Of a DNA stretch of 64,000 nucleotides, positions 22,765 through 34,345 are shown piece by piece. Origin of the DNA: Mauremys mutica (Eukaryota > Chordata > Testudines > Geoemydidae); NCBI RefSeq assembly GCF_020497125.1, contig NC_059087.1:15471925-15535924 (forward strand), written 5' to 3'. Below the pieces are notes generated by a model. The model had not been told where the DNA came from and searched no databases. It saw only the letters and a program-made list of their open reading frames with translations. The number at the start of each line of letters is the position of its first letter. Positions within the stretch are counted from its first letter, which is position 1. The position numbers and the translations under genes were made by a program.

Positions 22765-24660
22765 CCAGCCTTTATCTTCAGTGGTCAGTCATAAATGAAA
22801 AAAATTCCCATGGGTGCTTGGGATACCTTTATACCCCTTACTTTTCTCTGTGCCTCTGTTTTTTGAGGGGGAGGGGTTTGTGCTGCTTCAAAATGCGAAA
22901 TGCCTCACTTGGAAGCACAGTGTCACAAACGGACTCAAGGTCCTTCTCTAGTTGTATTGTTGATGCTATTGTTATATATTTACTGTTCACACAATACGGG
23001 CCAATTCCTGCCCTCAGCTAGGAGCAATGAAACTCTGATTGAATTCCCCACGGATACGACGTGGCCCTTAGCCTTGTGGTCTTAAAGGAGAAAATGAGTT
23101 ATGATGAGACCGTGTTCCTGAGAGGCTGCAATAACTTTTGTTTGGAACCTCCTGTCTAAGTGGGGGGTAATTTCAGCACAAGAGCCCTTGGCAATATAAT
23201 TCCAATAGTTGGGCTGCCAGATAACCTTCCAGTGCATTTTGCATCGAGTGAATCACCTAAAGTCCGTGAAGTTGTGGGACAGATCTCTTGTTTTTCTTGC
23301 AGGCCAGAGCAATCTGACCCTGTGTTATCAGTTATCACAGTCATTATTTCTAGTATAATAATAATAAGGGTGACGGTCTTGGCATGTTTTCATTGCAACC
23401 CTCTTCAGAGAGTCCCAGACCCTGAGAGCCAATGACTAAGAAGTGGTTTGGCAGCTGTTTCAGTCTGTCTCTTTCAGAGAGTTTTTCAGAGGGACTGTAA
23501 TGGATGATAAAGGCCATGGGAGAAGTTCAAGCTGATGAATGGTTGGAAAATTCCCCCACACACACCCCAGCAAATCTGAAAATACATCATTGTGGCAGCA
23601 GAAAACTTTTTGTGTAGAGTTGGATGCTAGTTTGGTGAACCCATTGGGTGACCAACTCTCCTGTGCCTTCACTTTATAGTACATTCAATTATTCCAGTCA
23701 TTATCGTTATAATTAATCATTTATATAGCACCTTTGCAGCACTTTGCCAGACATAGAGAGAGACTTAGTTTGCCCACAAAAAAATTATAACCTGAGATAC
23801 GAGACCGATGGGACAGGGAATGGATAGATAATTGGTATGGAGAACTAGGTAAAAATAATTTTTTGAGGAAATAGGTTTTAAGGAGAGGCTTGAAGGAGAG
23901 GAGAGTTTGACAAGAATTGAGACTAGAACTGAGAAGAGTCGTATCAAAGAAATAGCAGAACATAGAGGAGGAGAAGATGAGGTAGCCAGTAAGGAGAGAA
24001 TGAAAAAGGAGAGACAATCTTCTTTCAGACTGCCATGAAATCTAATGCAATATTTGACATTCTACTCTGATTAAAATCAGACTTCATGTTATGTACTTGA
24101 GGCATCAAAAAAAAAAAATAACTAAGGGCCTTGGTGTGTCATATTTTTTCACTTTTGGAGACCTGGGTTCAAAAATGGGTTAGGGACATAAGTGAGATGA
24201 GTTTAGTGATCTCAGTTCAGTCCCCATTGGATAATCGTATGGATCACAAAAAGTCACATCTTGGCATGACTCTGGTTCTCTGCCAAAGCAAGGGTCAGTG
24301 TTCGCATAGCAGGGGCAACTGCAAGGTGTGATGTAGGAATGTTGGCAGAGCTATGGGGAGAGTGACACTTACACAGTTTCTGCCCAGAAAGTCCTTTAAA
24401 AAAAAAAACAAAAAAACTCACCAAATTAACTCTCCCCCATGGAAAAATGGAGAATGCTTTGCTTATGGAACTGCCACTGCCCCATTTTCCTAGTAATAAA
24501 AGTTTTGGCAGACAGGGTAACTTAGCTATTCTCCCCTTCCCTCCAGGATATACACAGCATTTTTAATTATTTTAATAAAGAATATAGTTTCCAAATCAGA
24601 ACATTGTCAAAAAATCCAAAGCATGATCAAATGAAATTAAAAAAAAAATCAGGAACAGGG
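22761..24660. other. No gene recognised; purine-rich strand segment
   Basis: About 1.9 kb. From 23870 to 24020 the plus strand is strongly purine-rich ('gaaggagaggagag', 'gaggaggagaagatgagg'). The preceding 'atttatatagcacctttgc' resembles the start of a dispersed SINE-like repeat. Poly-A runs lie near 24108-24118 and 24398-24407. Confidence 0.4.
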
Positions 24661-24730
24661 CTCAAATCCTGGTCCTATTGAAGTGAGTAGCAAAACTTCC
24701 GTTGACTTCGGTAGGATATTTCACCCCAGA
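24661..24730. repeat. Short foldback element remnant
   Basis: The arms 'tcctattgaagt' (24673-24684) and 'acttcggtagga' (24705-24716) pair at 10 of 12 positions around a 20-base loop. Confidence 0.5.
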
Positions 24731-26830
24731 TCTCCTGGTGGTGTAAGTCACTATTGTTGCACTCAAATTCATGGAGTCACATTAATTTGCACCAGCTGAG
24801 GATTTGGTTGATTGTGTCCAGACTATCCTCAGCTGTGATTGCTAGCCTTTTCCCAATCCTTCAGATGAAATAATAGAAAAACTTAGGCTGCAAAAATCCT
24901 CAACTCTGTTTGAGTAGCTCTAATTTACATGACTTAGGTAGGCGTAAAAGATGAGAAATGACCTTTTCAACATGACTTCAGATATTAAAACGATCTCACA
25001 ATCTTATTATCATGAGAACATTTCGCAGAGTATTAAGCTCAATAAATTACCTTTTCCCCAAGCTGATAACCCTCGATCCCTCAGGGGCAGCTGCAGCAAC
25101 GATGTTGGTTCACGGCCTTCTTATTTTAGCTGAATTGCTTAATTGGTATGTGTTCTACATCCCCGATTGAGTATTTGGAGCACAAATGAAGGTTAGAACC
25201 TTTGCGCTAGTTATCGACTGAACGAAAATTGATTCATGCTCAGGAGTGCAATTGGGAGATGGTTCACAATCCTCCCTAGAAAGGGAAGAACCTGCTCTTT
25301 TCTTTTTCCCTAGATTTCTTGCAAAGGTCACTCTGGCAGAACAAAATGTTTAAAACGGTGAACCATTGTTCAAGGGCCTTAGTTTCTGTTGCCAGACATT
25401 CCGGAAATGAAACTAATCAAAAGAAAATGTTTAAGATTCACAGTAATGTTGATGTTGTTCCCCTCCCCCTACCCACTGAAGATCATACTGCATGTGACAT
25501 TATGTAGGCAGCAAGGTTATAATTCACCTAATGCTTTCTGCCATTGCTTGATGTACTGAAGGGATGTAGAGAAGACCGCCACCCTTGCTCCCATCCCATC
25601 TGATACATCACTTAGCAACGATGAGTCTCCAACAGCATATGTTTGCATTGTGTGCTGAGCTGTTATAGTTCAATGGGTGAAAATAACCATAAGTAAAGGT
25701 CATTCAATGGGTAATTCAGGAATGCAAGAACCTGACAGTAAAATGCACCAAATTTCATTGTTAGAGTACTTCAAATTAAAGACGCTTGCAATGCATAAAG
25801 TAGTGATTAGCACCCTTATTTTCCCACTGGCAAACCTTTCTGCTACTGTACTATATATATCGAGTGCTAGAAATGTCATTGTTTCCTGCCATCTTTATTA
25901 TTAGAACCTGAGCTTTCTTGTGCTGTGTATTAATAGAAACATCAAAATGGCATAGGTTCTGCTTTCTTTTTAATGTTCAGTAAAGGGCAAACGTGTGACT
26001 TAGCCAGCCTCAGCTAGACTCCCTCAGGGTCCATGTGCATGCCAGAAAGAGTCGAGGCAGCCAAAGCAAGAGGCACTCCTGGATGGCAGTGCAAGTTGCA
26101 CATAATCCAGAGAGGAAACAGAAAGAAAAAGCTTAAAGTCAGGCAGATGTGGAAGGAGCATCAGAACGTCAGCTTAGCATGTTGACATGCTGCAGTCTGT
26201 TAGCTCAGTCTCATTAACTCTTGGACCAATAAGAAACTAGACAGACAGGGTTGGAGTGGATGATTTGGCAACGTCAGATGGACCCCGACCCATTCACTGT
26301 GAAAAATGTGAGATGCTTGATCTGAGAAATGTTGTAAAGTGGGAATAAAACTGGACTGTTAACCAGAAATGAGGCTGTAACTTCAGCATCTTATTTATTA
26401 AGTATCAGCTGCTCTTGGAATTATGACTGACCTCAGTTGGATAAGGAGACAAATATAGCATGGCAATTGTTTTCTGTGGCTCACAAGCAGGTATTAATGG
26501 GAGGGGACTGGAAGGAAGAGATTTTAAGTGAAGGGTCCTTGGATCTGGAACTCATTTCCCTCCTTTGTTCTCCAGGATTTTTTTTTGGACGTACAACGGG
26601 AGTCATCTGTTTCTCAGCCATTTCTAGGGAAGGATGATTGTGGAGGGCTGAGAAGAGGAGAGATTGTTAGAAGCCATAAACAAGTTGTTAATTGTTGGTA
26701 GGCTATGAAGTTCTTTACGTAATGAGTCACATGCTGTGAAGAGCCTAATACCAGGGCTGGGCAGGTTTCGAGGAGGTTTATTTGTCAGTGTTTATTGTAC
26801 TTTTAAAAAAAAAAAAGTAATGCGGTTGGT
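24731..26830. other. No gene recognised
   Basis: About 2.1 kb with only chance frames. The part 25960-26400 has an 'aataaa' near 26344 and an LTR-like texture, but no terminal repeats or duplication were seen. Confidence 0.35.
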
Positions 26831-26881
26831 GCCTGATCCAAAGCCCATCAAAGTCAGTGGAAAACTTCCATAGGATCAGGT
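26831..26881. repeat. Short foldback element
   Basis: Perfect 8-bp outer arms 'cctgatcc' (26832-26839) and 'ggatcagg' (26873-26880) around 'aagtcagtgg'. Same design as the element at 50893-50952. Confidence 0.6.
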
Positions 26882-26934
26882 TCTTAAAGCTTGTATTAAG
26901 CACCATGAGAGTTTAAATAAGTAAATATAGTAAA

Positions 26935-27172
26935 ACAAGCAAGCATGACAGAAAAGTCCTGTGGAAGTTTAATAGAAAATGATCACTTTTCTGTAGGTGT
27001 TTGAAACCATCTTGTGGAATTTTAATAAAGTATATCCCTGCCATAGAATCCTATAGGGTGGTTTAATTAAAACTATAAAAAAAACTGTCACCAGCTATTG
27101 AATGCTGTTGGGTTTTATAGTCATTTCTGTAGAAACCTATTCAAATTCCATAGAACTGTGCTGGTTACATCT
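26935..27172. repeat. Possible foldback repeat
   Basis: Pairs of phrases such as 'aattaaaactataaaa' and 'gggttttatagtcattt', and 'gaatcctatagg' versus 'ttccatagaac', suggest imperfect inverted symmetry. No clean ends. Confidence 0.35.
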
Positions 27173-28134
27173 AGGTCTTTTCCATAAATGGATCACTCCA
27201 TATACTTTTGCAGTATTCAGCATTGTGTTCCGTCCAACGTTGTGTTCATCTGCCCTAAGTTAGTATTATGCTTTCACTTTAATACAACAGAGGCTTGGGG
27301 GCCAATGTCAGAATATCCAATGATCAATGTCTAACCATTAATAATAAATAAAAAGAACACCTTCACCAGTATTTTACTTCTCCTGTCATTGTTTTTCTCA
27401 CTGGTGTTTAGAAGAACCTCTTGGCAGCTTAAAAATGAAAATGTGTTTCCTTATTGAAAATGTTTTCACTTCCATCAAGTTTGTTACTGCACTGTAGGGT
27501 TACTCCTGGTTGTTTGCAAGTAGGGTGTTTTTTTGTTTGTTTTTTAAGAAAAGAGCATTAAATCGTTTATTGTAAAATCCTTCTGTGTCATCTGTCCCAC
27601 ACACAAACAGTACGAAACACACAAAATATGGCTTATTTTGAAAAGGAAGCATTTGCTTTATCCGTTTCAATGCTTTCCCATTCCTGAAATGCAGTGTCTG
27701 GTCAGTTGATAGCAACAGCACAATAAGGTGAATGCTTTGTTCCTAATGAGCGTGGGTTTGGATGCATGCGTGTTCAGTTAATGTTTGGTCAGACTCACCT
27801 CTTTGGATGTAAGGGGTATAAATTGCAACTTTCTGTGTGGAGGAGGCATTCGTCCCCCAGGGGAAAGCAGGCAATGGTACTACCGACACCTCCCCCCAAA
27901 GAGTTCCAGCTCCAGCTGGGAATGCATTGGCAGGCTCCAACCCTTCTGGTGAGTGGGGTTTGCAGATGTCTTGTGCCACTGCAACACTTCTATAACAGAC
28001 TATCCAATGTTGGGAATACCCAGGCTTAGTTCCACTTTTACCACCAGAACCCAAGGAGTTGATCTGTCCATTATGCGGTATATTTCTTCATTTAGTCTTC
28101 ACCCAACTGTTTTCATGGTGGGGGGTGGATGCTC
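27173..28134. other. No gene recognised
   Basis: About 960 bp. Frames at 27743-28054 (minus) and 27766-28225 (plus) overlap on opposite strands and carry no recognisable domain, so they are treated as chance. Confidence 0.4.
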
Positions 28135-28152
28135 ACTCTCTCTCTCTCTCTC
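28135..28152. repeat. (CT)n tract
   Basis: About nine CT units. Confidence 0.9.
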
Positions 28153-28291
28153 AAGCCAGAAACTGGAACTGAGGTTTAGAATTGACTCCTACAAATCTAT
28201 TCCCAAACTTCTCAGGCCACAATGACTTTTGCACAGAGTCAAGCTCCTTTTTACAGAACCTTTTTATCAACAAATTTCAGGTCTGGAGTTT

Positions 28292-28309
28292 AAAAAAAAA
28301 AAAAAAAAA
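28292..28309. repeat. Poly-A run
   Basis: Eighteen consecutive A residues. No retroposed element recognised directly upstream. Confidence 0.9.
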
Positions 28310-28384
28310 GTCAGTGGGGTCCAAATCTGTTTGTAACAGTTTCTTAGTACCCTCAGTATTACCTTTCAAGAACATAAATGAGGT

Positions 28385-28477
28385 GTAAAAGCAGCAAAGA
28401 GTCTTGTGGCACCTTATAGACTAACAGACGTTTGGGAGCATGAGCTTTCGTGGGTGAATACCCACTTCGTCGGATTT
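28385..28477 (-). repeat. PLE-like repeat with hammerhead-like core
   Basis: On the minus strand, 28436-28473 reads CCGACGA, one extra A, a 6-bp stem (GTGGGT with ACCCAC, loop ATTC), GAAA, then a 3-bp hairpin (AGC with GCT, loop TCAT) and C. Apart from C at the usual U4 and the extra A, this is hammerhead architecture with the very short stem III known from Penelope-like elements. The rest ('gttagtctataaggtgcc', minus strand) is shared with the copy at 38402-38593. Confidence 0.6.
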
Positions 28478-28914
28478 GATAGTCTGGTAAAAGCAGAATA
28501 GTCTTTAAAGCACTTGAAGAAATATGGTTGTTATTAGGCTGTGTAGAGGAATCCAAAGAATCGTACTGGGAGTAAGAGAGTATTTGTAGCCTCTATATAT
28601 ACTAAAGGATTGGGGGAGGGGGGGAGGTCAAAGGAGCTTATACTTCCTTCTAGTGTCCCCAGTCCCTATAACTGACACACAACTGCACTGATTCTGAATC
28701 TGCGTGTTATGAAAGTGCTGTGGTCTGCATGTAGATGTGCCAACTTTTCCTGACTAAATTATAATTTTGAAGAAACCTTTTTATACCTTCCTTATACCTA
28801 AAGGTTTGTCCAAGCCTTTCCTTGTGGCACTGACACATTCTTCTCCAAGACACAATCCGTGTGGGGAGACCACAAAATACTTCAGGGGTCAGCAGAAGTT
28901 GAACCAATGGCGCA
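28478..28914. other. No gene recognised
   Basis: About 440 bp with no recognised feature. A G-rich phrase occurs near 28611-28627. Confidence 0.4.
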
Positions 28915-28944
28915 GGTGGTGGGTGGGTGTGTGTGGGGGGGGGG
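28915..28944 (+). repeat. G-rich tract with G-quadruplex potential
   Basis: GG and GGG runs separated by single T residues lead into a run of ten G residues (28935-28944). Confidence 0.7.
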
Positions 28945-30717
28945 AGGATGGAGAAGAAAAAAGAATCCAAAATGAAACAATAAATCCTGAAATGCTAGGA
29001 AGTCTAATTGCATTGGTGTAACTGGACACTTTGGTCTAACTGCAACTGCTGATTGAATTAAGACAATAGGAATTGCTTTCCTGTGGAGGAATTTGATCTT
29101 AAATGAATTAAAAAAATCATTCAGTTATATTATTGTTTAGGTGTAGTAAGCCATAGGGCCTCGCTTGAAAACTATAATTTTGTTTTCCAATTAACTGGAA
29201 AGACCAAAGAGATTTATGTTCAATAATAAACTCTCCCTTCAAATCAGTAAGTTGTGTATATAGATAAAGAGATCATTTTAACCATAGAATATAAAATGGT
29301 TAGTATCATGGCCAAATGTGCTTCATTATTCTGGTGATACAGTGACAGTCTCAATTTAGTGATTTTTTTCCCCTTTGCATAGGGATCTCCCAAAGCGCAT
29401 GATAAGTTAAAACCATTTTGGGGTGGTTCCTATGAATGATTTCCAAGCACACTGTATTGTGGATAACAACTGAGAATTGTGCCTGTAGCTCTAGGGTTTA
29501 ATTATGGCACTTCTGTGTCTCAGCATGTAGCATTCTGGAAGACGAGGTGCATATTTTTTTCTTCCTAAAATTATTTCATTCAATAGTTAGGGCATCAGGG
29601 ACACAAAAGTGCTATCCGAAGATGTCTGTCAGGGTCACTCACCTCTGTAAGGCCCAGACAAAGAATTTTAGCTTAATGGAGTTATTGGGTGGGGTTGTGA
29701 GCCCATCTCCTCTTTCTTTAACACTCTTTCTCCTTCTATTTATTTCCCTTGTTCCGCACTGTATATATACTGCTGTCACTGTGTGGGTAAAATAACCAGA
29801 TTCTTACACAACAGCAATCCCTGGTCCCTGAGTCGAATTCTGGAAAGTGTAGGTAGCATAACAGTGTGGACACCTTCTTATCCTTCCCAACCTGAGCTGA
29901 ACCTGACAGCTCCATAGGTGGAAGGGAGTGAAAGTCTCAAATTGACACCCACACAGGGATCTCCAAGCTGGAAAATTTCCATGGTGTCAGCCAAGCTCAG
30001 GGGGGCAGTCTCATATGCAATTTCCCAGGCTGGAAAATGTTGTAAGAAAGGAAAAGAGTTAAAACAGAAATTGTGAAAACATGCCAAATGGCAGCCCGGA
30101 AGCAAGTGCAGAGTCTAGGCCACAGGCCAGCAAAGTCTTAGCACAGCAGAGCCTGACATGCAGTAATTAGTCATTATGGGGAAGGAGTCCACTACCTTGC
30201 AGAGGAACAGCATTGTTAACCAGGCATCTGCCAGCATCAGTGCCAGTGGTGGTTTCAGGAGGCAACAGCCCTCCAGTCTTTTACGCCAGGAATATTGGCT
30301 GCCTCTAGCTAAAGGCAAGATGAAGGGTGTTTAAAAAAACAACTTGAGCAGAGCTTGGCAAGTGCAAGAATACAAACCTCACACTTTCATGTCCTTTTTA
30401 GTGGCTTGTTTCCACCCTCCTTTAACTTCACACAGATATTTAACCTTTTAAACAAAAACAAAGCAACAATTTCAGTTGCATGATACAAATGCATGGTGTG
30501 TAATTACAGGATGCAGTTACCTTGGGTTAAAATCTCTAAAATTTTTGAGCCACAGAGTCAGTGAGCCATATTCTGGAAGGAGCCATATTTTCGCAGAACA
30601 AAAAGTTAGCAGAGAAACTTTGGGTGATCGAAACCTGATTCAGCTGGCTAAAAGCTTTAGTATATTTTAAGCCAACGCAGCTACATCCAGAATATTCTTT
30701 GAAGATTCATAAATGTT
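28945..30717. other. No gene recognised
   Basis: About 1.8 kb. Minus-strand frames at 29878-30105 and 30115-30318 adjoin but have no family resemblance or recognisable splice structure. Confidence 0.4.
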
Positions 30718-31085
30718 TAAGGTGAGACTGGATCATTAGATCATCTCGTCCTGACCCCTCCTGTAGAATACAAGGCGCAGAGTTGCTCCTGTATTGAGGC
30801 CAGTAATGTGTGTTTGACTAAAACGTACCTTCCAGAAAGGAATCCAATCTTGATTTGAAGACATCAAGTGATGAAGACTCAATCACTTTTCTTGGTTCAT
30901 CACACTCATTATTAAAAATGTGTGCTTTATTTCTAATTTGAACTTGTCTGGCTTTAATTTCTAGCCAAAGGTTCTTGTTAAGTGCACCCCTTGGCGAGAG
31001 GGAGTAAAATCCCATTGTCAGTAAATCGCTTCTCGCCCAGCAGTGGTAGAATCTTCTGTGACTAGCTAGTAATTGCTTTGCCAAT
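30718..31085 (-). mobile_element. CR1/L3-type LINE 3' region, antisense
   Basis: Antisense reading shows the element end near 30718 ('gatcatctcgtcctgacc' on plus). It continues through 'gccagtaatgtgtgtttgac', 'ttccagaaaggaatccaatc', 'gtgatgaagactcaatcac' and 'ttatttctaatttgaac', the order seen in CR1 3' untranslated regions. At about 370 bp it is the longest CR1 tail here. The 88-codon minus frame inside it is not a gene. Confidence 0.85.
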
Positions 31086-31489
31086 GGCTGTGGTTTAACA
31101 ACACCAGGGTGCCACTGGACCCACCAAGCAAGAAGATTGGTATTTCCAGGTTTTATTTTTATAGGCTCCTATTTGAATGACTGGTAGTGTCTTCCCCAGA
31201 GCTTGCAGTGATCAAAGTGAGCAGGAACTCAAAGGAGCAGAGCTCTGGGATTTATTTATTTATTTTAAAAAGAGGATATAGAGTTTTAGCATTTTTTCCC
31301 CCTGCTTCACTAGAGGAAAAGAAAATCTGAGAAAATACAAACATAAAGGAAATAGATTTTAAAATTGAGGCACTGGAGGAGGGGTTCTTGCCTAGTGAAA
31401 CACGGGGGAGAGAAAGGGAATAGTTTCACATCTGAGGGTTTTCTTAGATCTTTTCTTCAGTGCTAACTCCTACCCCTCTTATGCCCTTC
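31086..31489. other. No gene recognised
   Basis: About 400 bp with a short T/A tetranucleotide run near 31251-31265. Confidence 0.4.
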
Positions 31490-31497
31490 GACATTAG
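31490..31497. repeat. 8-bp flanking direct repeat, left copy
   Basis: 'Gacattag', repeated at 31771-31778 at the other end of the foldback element. Confidence 0.7.
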
Positions 31498-31770
31498 GGG
31501 TATAGCTACCCTGCAAAGTGAAGGTGTGATTGTAGCATAGGTAGACATACCCGCGCTAGCTTTAATCCAACTAGCACAGGTAACGATAGCAGTGTAGGCA
31601 TGGTGGCACGGGGTTCAGCACGGGCTAGTAATCAGAGTACAAGCCCTCTAGGAACCCGGGATATATACTCTGGTTGCTAGCCCATGCTAAAGCCTGTGTT
31701 ACCATGTCTACACTGGTATTGTTGCCCAGGCTACTATCACACCTTCATTTTGCAATGTAGACATACCCTA
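31498..31770. mobile_element. Foldback MITE (GGTATGTCTACAC type)
   Basis: The left end ('gggtatagctaccctgc', then 'gaaggtgtgattg') is the inverted copy of the right end ('atcacaccttcattttgc', then 'gtagacataccc'). The centre around 31655-31680 is also symmetrical. It is flanked by 'gacattag' on both sides. An 8-bp duplication suits hAT-type transposition. The family is from memory. Confidence 0.8.
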
Positions 31771-31778
31771 GACATTAG
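31771..31778. repeat. 8-bp flanking direct repeat, right copy
   Basis: Identical to 31490-31497. Confidence 0.7.
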
Positions 31779-33223
31779 CATCCTGCTTTGAAACCCTACT
31801 TGGATTGTGTTGTCATTCAGGCTTCTGTGGACTAGTTGTGCAACCTTGTTTCTCATGAAGCTGTAGTTATGCAAAAGCCAATTCTTTTCAGTGGGGCTTT
31901 GCAACTTTTGTTCCTCTGCTTCTTAGAAGGATAAAAAGAAGAAGTAGGGGTTTGGCTTGAAGCAGGAACTGAGAAACTTGATCATTGCTTTAAATATGAC
32001 TTAGTGCAAAGACAGGCGGTAAAGATGTAGTACCTTTTTTAAAATTATGCTCAACACAAAAAGCTATTGACTCATTGGCAAAAAATGGGTTCACTTTTAT
32101 TTGCTGACACTAACAACTGTTAAATGAGCAGTTTTCATCAAACTGAAACTGACACTTGTCAGAGATTTTGTTCCCTTCCACATAAAGAAAGGGGTTAAAA
32201 AATGCCTTAATTTTATCTGATGAAAAATATTTGCCACCATTTTCTTTGTTGCCACCTTTGAGTGGTAATTTTGCGTATAAGCCCTTCCCAACCCCCCAGA
32301 GAAGGAGAAATATACCGTATTTAAAGCTCTTTTGTATGACTCTGTAGCATAACTTACTTTTGTTCTTTTTATATGAAAAAATAAATACTTTGAATAAGGA
32401 AGGGTTAGCGGGGTATGCCTTGCTTCTTATTTTCAATAGAGAGAGATACAGGGCAGAAATTCTGTTCTGTAGCCTCTGCTGATATCAGTGTCCATGGATT
32501 CATGTAATTGAGAGCAAATTTTGGCCCTTGGATGTGAAAACCAATTAAAAGGATATAGAATTCAACAAGAGATTTATTTCATAAGGTTGTTGTTTGAGAT
32601 TGTAGTTTATAGCCCAGAAAAAAGGGTTTGATTCAAATCTGAGAATGAAAGTACAGATATTAAAACTGTTTGAATAATAATCCAAATCCAGACCTATGTG
32701 TGACAAAGAGCTTTGGAAGAAAGGTGAATGGTGATTCCTGTGACATACATACCTGGGCAATTAAAGTTGCCAGATTACCATAAAATGAACTGTGAGGCTC
32801 ATTTAAGAGTAGGATGTTGAGTGTTTGTATTAAAGCCTTAGTCCCACTAGTTTCTCAGGCTCTGTCTCTGTATTTAAAATATTGTTACGTTGATTTCCTG
32901 CATTTGGAATGTTATTTGACACCTGAATGATAAGAATTGTAGGAGTTAGTGCTGTGTTTATTTAAACGGAACTTAAAGTATCCAGGAGAGAGAGAAAGAG
33001 AGTAAACAGTTAACGCATTCAGGAAATAGACTTCAAAGTTTGTCGTGAGAGTAACATTCTTCCTTCTTAGAAGTTCAAAATGCCAAATTCTAAAAGCCAC
33101 TCAGTGCTTCAAAACCAAATGTATCACAGTAATGCATAACCTCATAGCTAATGTTTCCTATATTAAAAAAAAAAAAAGTGGGGGAGGTGGAATCTCTGTT
33201 ACCAAATGAGAGAGAGAGTTTTG
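31779..33223. other. No gene recognised
   Basis: About 1.4 kb of AT-rich sequence. Overlapping minus frames at 32097-32436 have no recognisable domain. Poly-A occurs near 33165-33177 and a short GA run near 32987-33002. Confidence 0.4.
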
Positions 33224-33231
33224 CTCTAGCT

Positions 33232-33389
33232 CAGTGATTTTCAACCTTTTTTCATTTGCTGACCCCTAAAAAAAATTTCAAATGGAGGTGCAGACCCCTC
33301 CACAGTTTGAAAACCACTGTTCTATGGTAATAACAACCTTTCGCGGACCCCTTAGACATAGTCTGCAGACTGCACGTTGAAAACCACTG
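33232..33389. mobile_element. hAT-like MITE (CAGTGGTTTTCAACC type)
   Basis: Starts 'cagtgattttcaacct' and ends 'gttgaaaaccactg', which are inverted ends. The flanks 'ctctagct' (33224-33231) and 'ctttagcc' (33390-33397) agree at 6 of 8 positions, as expected for an aged hAT duplication. A second internal copy of the 3' end ('tttgaaaaccactg', ending 33319) suggests rearrangement or two merged copies. Same family as 38880-39010. Confidence 0.8.
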
Positions 33390-33461
33390 CTTTAGCCCAT
33401 TAAATGTATGCAGCTGACATAGTAGGCGAAGGTTCTAGAATTTCACAATGGGATTTTCTCA

Positions 33462-33740
33462 GGTCTTGACTACACTAGAGTCTTTGTTGGTATAGGTATT
33501 CTGGCAGTGCTGCTGGTGTAGATGTACTTTATGCTAACAGGAGTAGTTTTTCTACCAACATAGTAACACCACCTCCCCAAATGACATTAGCTGTGTCAAC
33601 AGAATCACTTTTCTGTCAGTATTGCTGCGTCTACACTGAGGGGTTGCTGGCCTAGCTCTGTCGACTTGGGGATGTGGGGGTTTTTCACATCCTGACCTAC
33701 ACAGCTATATTGACAAAACGTTGTAGTGTAGAGTTGGCCT
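33462..33740. mobile_element. Foldback MITE (GACTACACTA type)
   Basis: The left end 'aggtcttgactacactag' mirrors the right end, whose reverse complement begins 'aggccaactctacactac'. The internal 'ttttctaccaacatag' and 'attgacaaaacgttg' also belong to the symmetrical arms. No flanking duplication identified. Confidence 0.7.
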
Positions 33741-33814
33741 TAGATACAATGAGTCCTCATTGTAGAGACTGCTTATTAGGATATTTGCATGTAATATGAG
33801 GATCAGCTAAAATG

Positions 33815-33852
33815 GAGGGAGCATATTCTAGTCATTAGAGCAGGGAACTGAT
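33815..33852 (+). repeat. MIR-type SINE, 5' part (split)
   Basis: 'Attctagtcattagagcagg' followed by 'gaactg' matches the tRNA-related head of a MIR/CORE SINE. The SINE resumes after the foldback element at 34144. Confidence 0.6.
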
Positions 33853-34143
33853 GGTACATCTATACTGCAGCTGGGGGGTGTGGTAGGCATACATGCGCTA
33901 GCTTTGCTCAAGCTAGTACGCTAAAATTAGCAGCATAGCTGCTGCAGCACTAGTGGTGGCTCAAGCAACCTGCCAAAATACAGGCCCTTTCGAGGGCCCA
34001 GGTATGTACTTGCTCAGCTTCCCTGAGCTGCTGCCCTGCCATTGCAGCCACGCTACTATTTTTAGTGTGCTGGCTCGAGCAGAGCTAGTGCATGTACTAC
34101 CCGCACTCGGAATTGCACCTTCCAGCTGCACGGTAGGCATACC
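33853..34143. mobile_element. Foldback MITE inserted in a MIR
   Basis: The left end 'ggtacatctatactgcagct' pairs with the right end 'agctgcacggtaggcatacc'. The arms carry 'gctagctttgctcaagctag' and 'ctggctcgagcagagctag', which are mutually inverted. Located exactly between two consecutive parts of one MIR. No target duplication is obvious. Confidence 0.75.
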
Positions 34144-34345
34144 TTGGGCGTCAGGAGGGTGTGGACCCTATTGCGGGTTCTACCACTCACTGTGACACCT
34201 TGGACAAGCTACTTCTCTCTCATTCTCTCACAGTCTTAGTTTTTTTCATCTGTAAAATGGGGATAATCGTGCCTCACTCAAAGGGGTATTTGGGGATTAG
34301 GCACTTACAGATTTTAAAGCTTTTTGAGATCTTCAGAAGGCAGTT
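34144..34345 (+). repeat. MIR-type SINE, 3' part (split)
   Basis: 'Gcgggttctaccactcac', 'tgtgacaccttggacaagc' and 'catctgtaaaatggggataa' run in the canonical MIR order, and 'aaagctttttgagatcttc' forms the tail. This completes the head found at 33815-33852. Confidence 0.85.

Noticed and set aside
25960..26400. Solo LTR with AATAAA
   Set aside because: No terminal inverted dinucleotides or duplication could be fixed. The AATAAA alone is expected by chance in AT-rich DNA.
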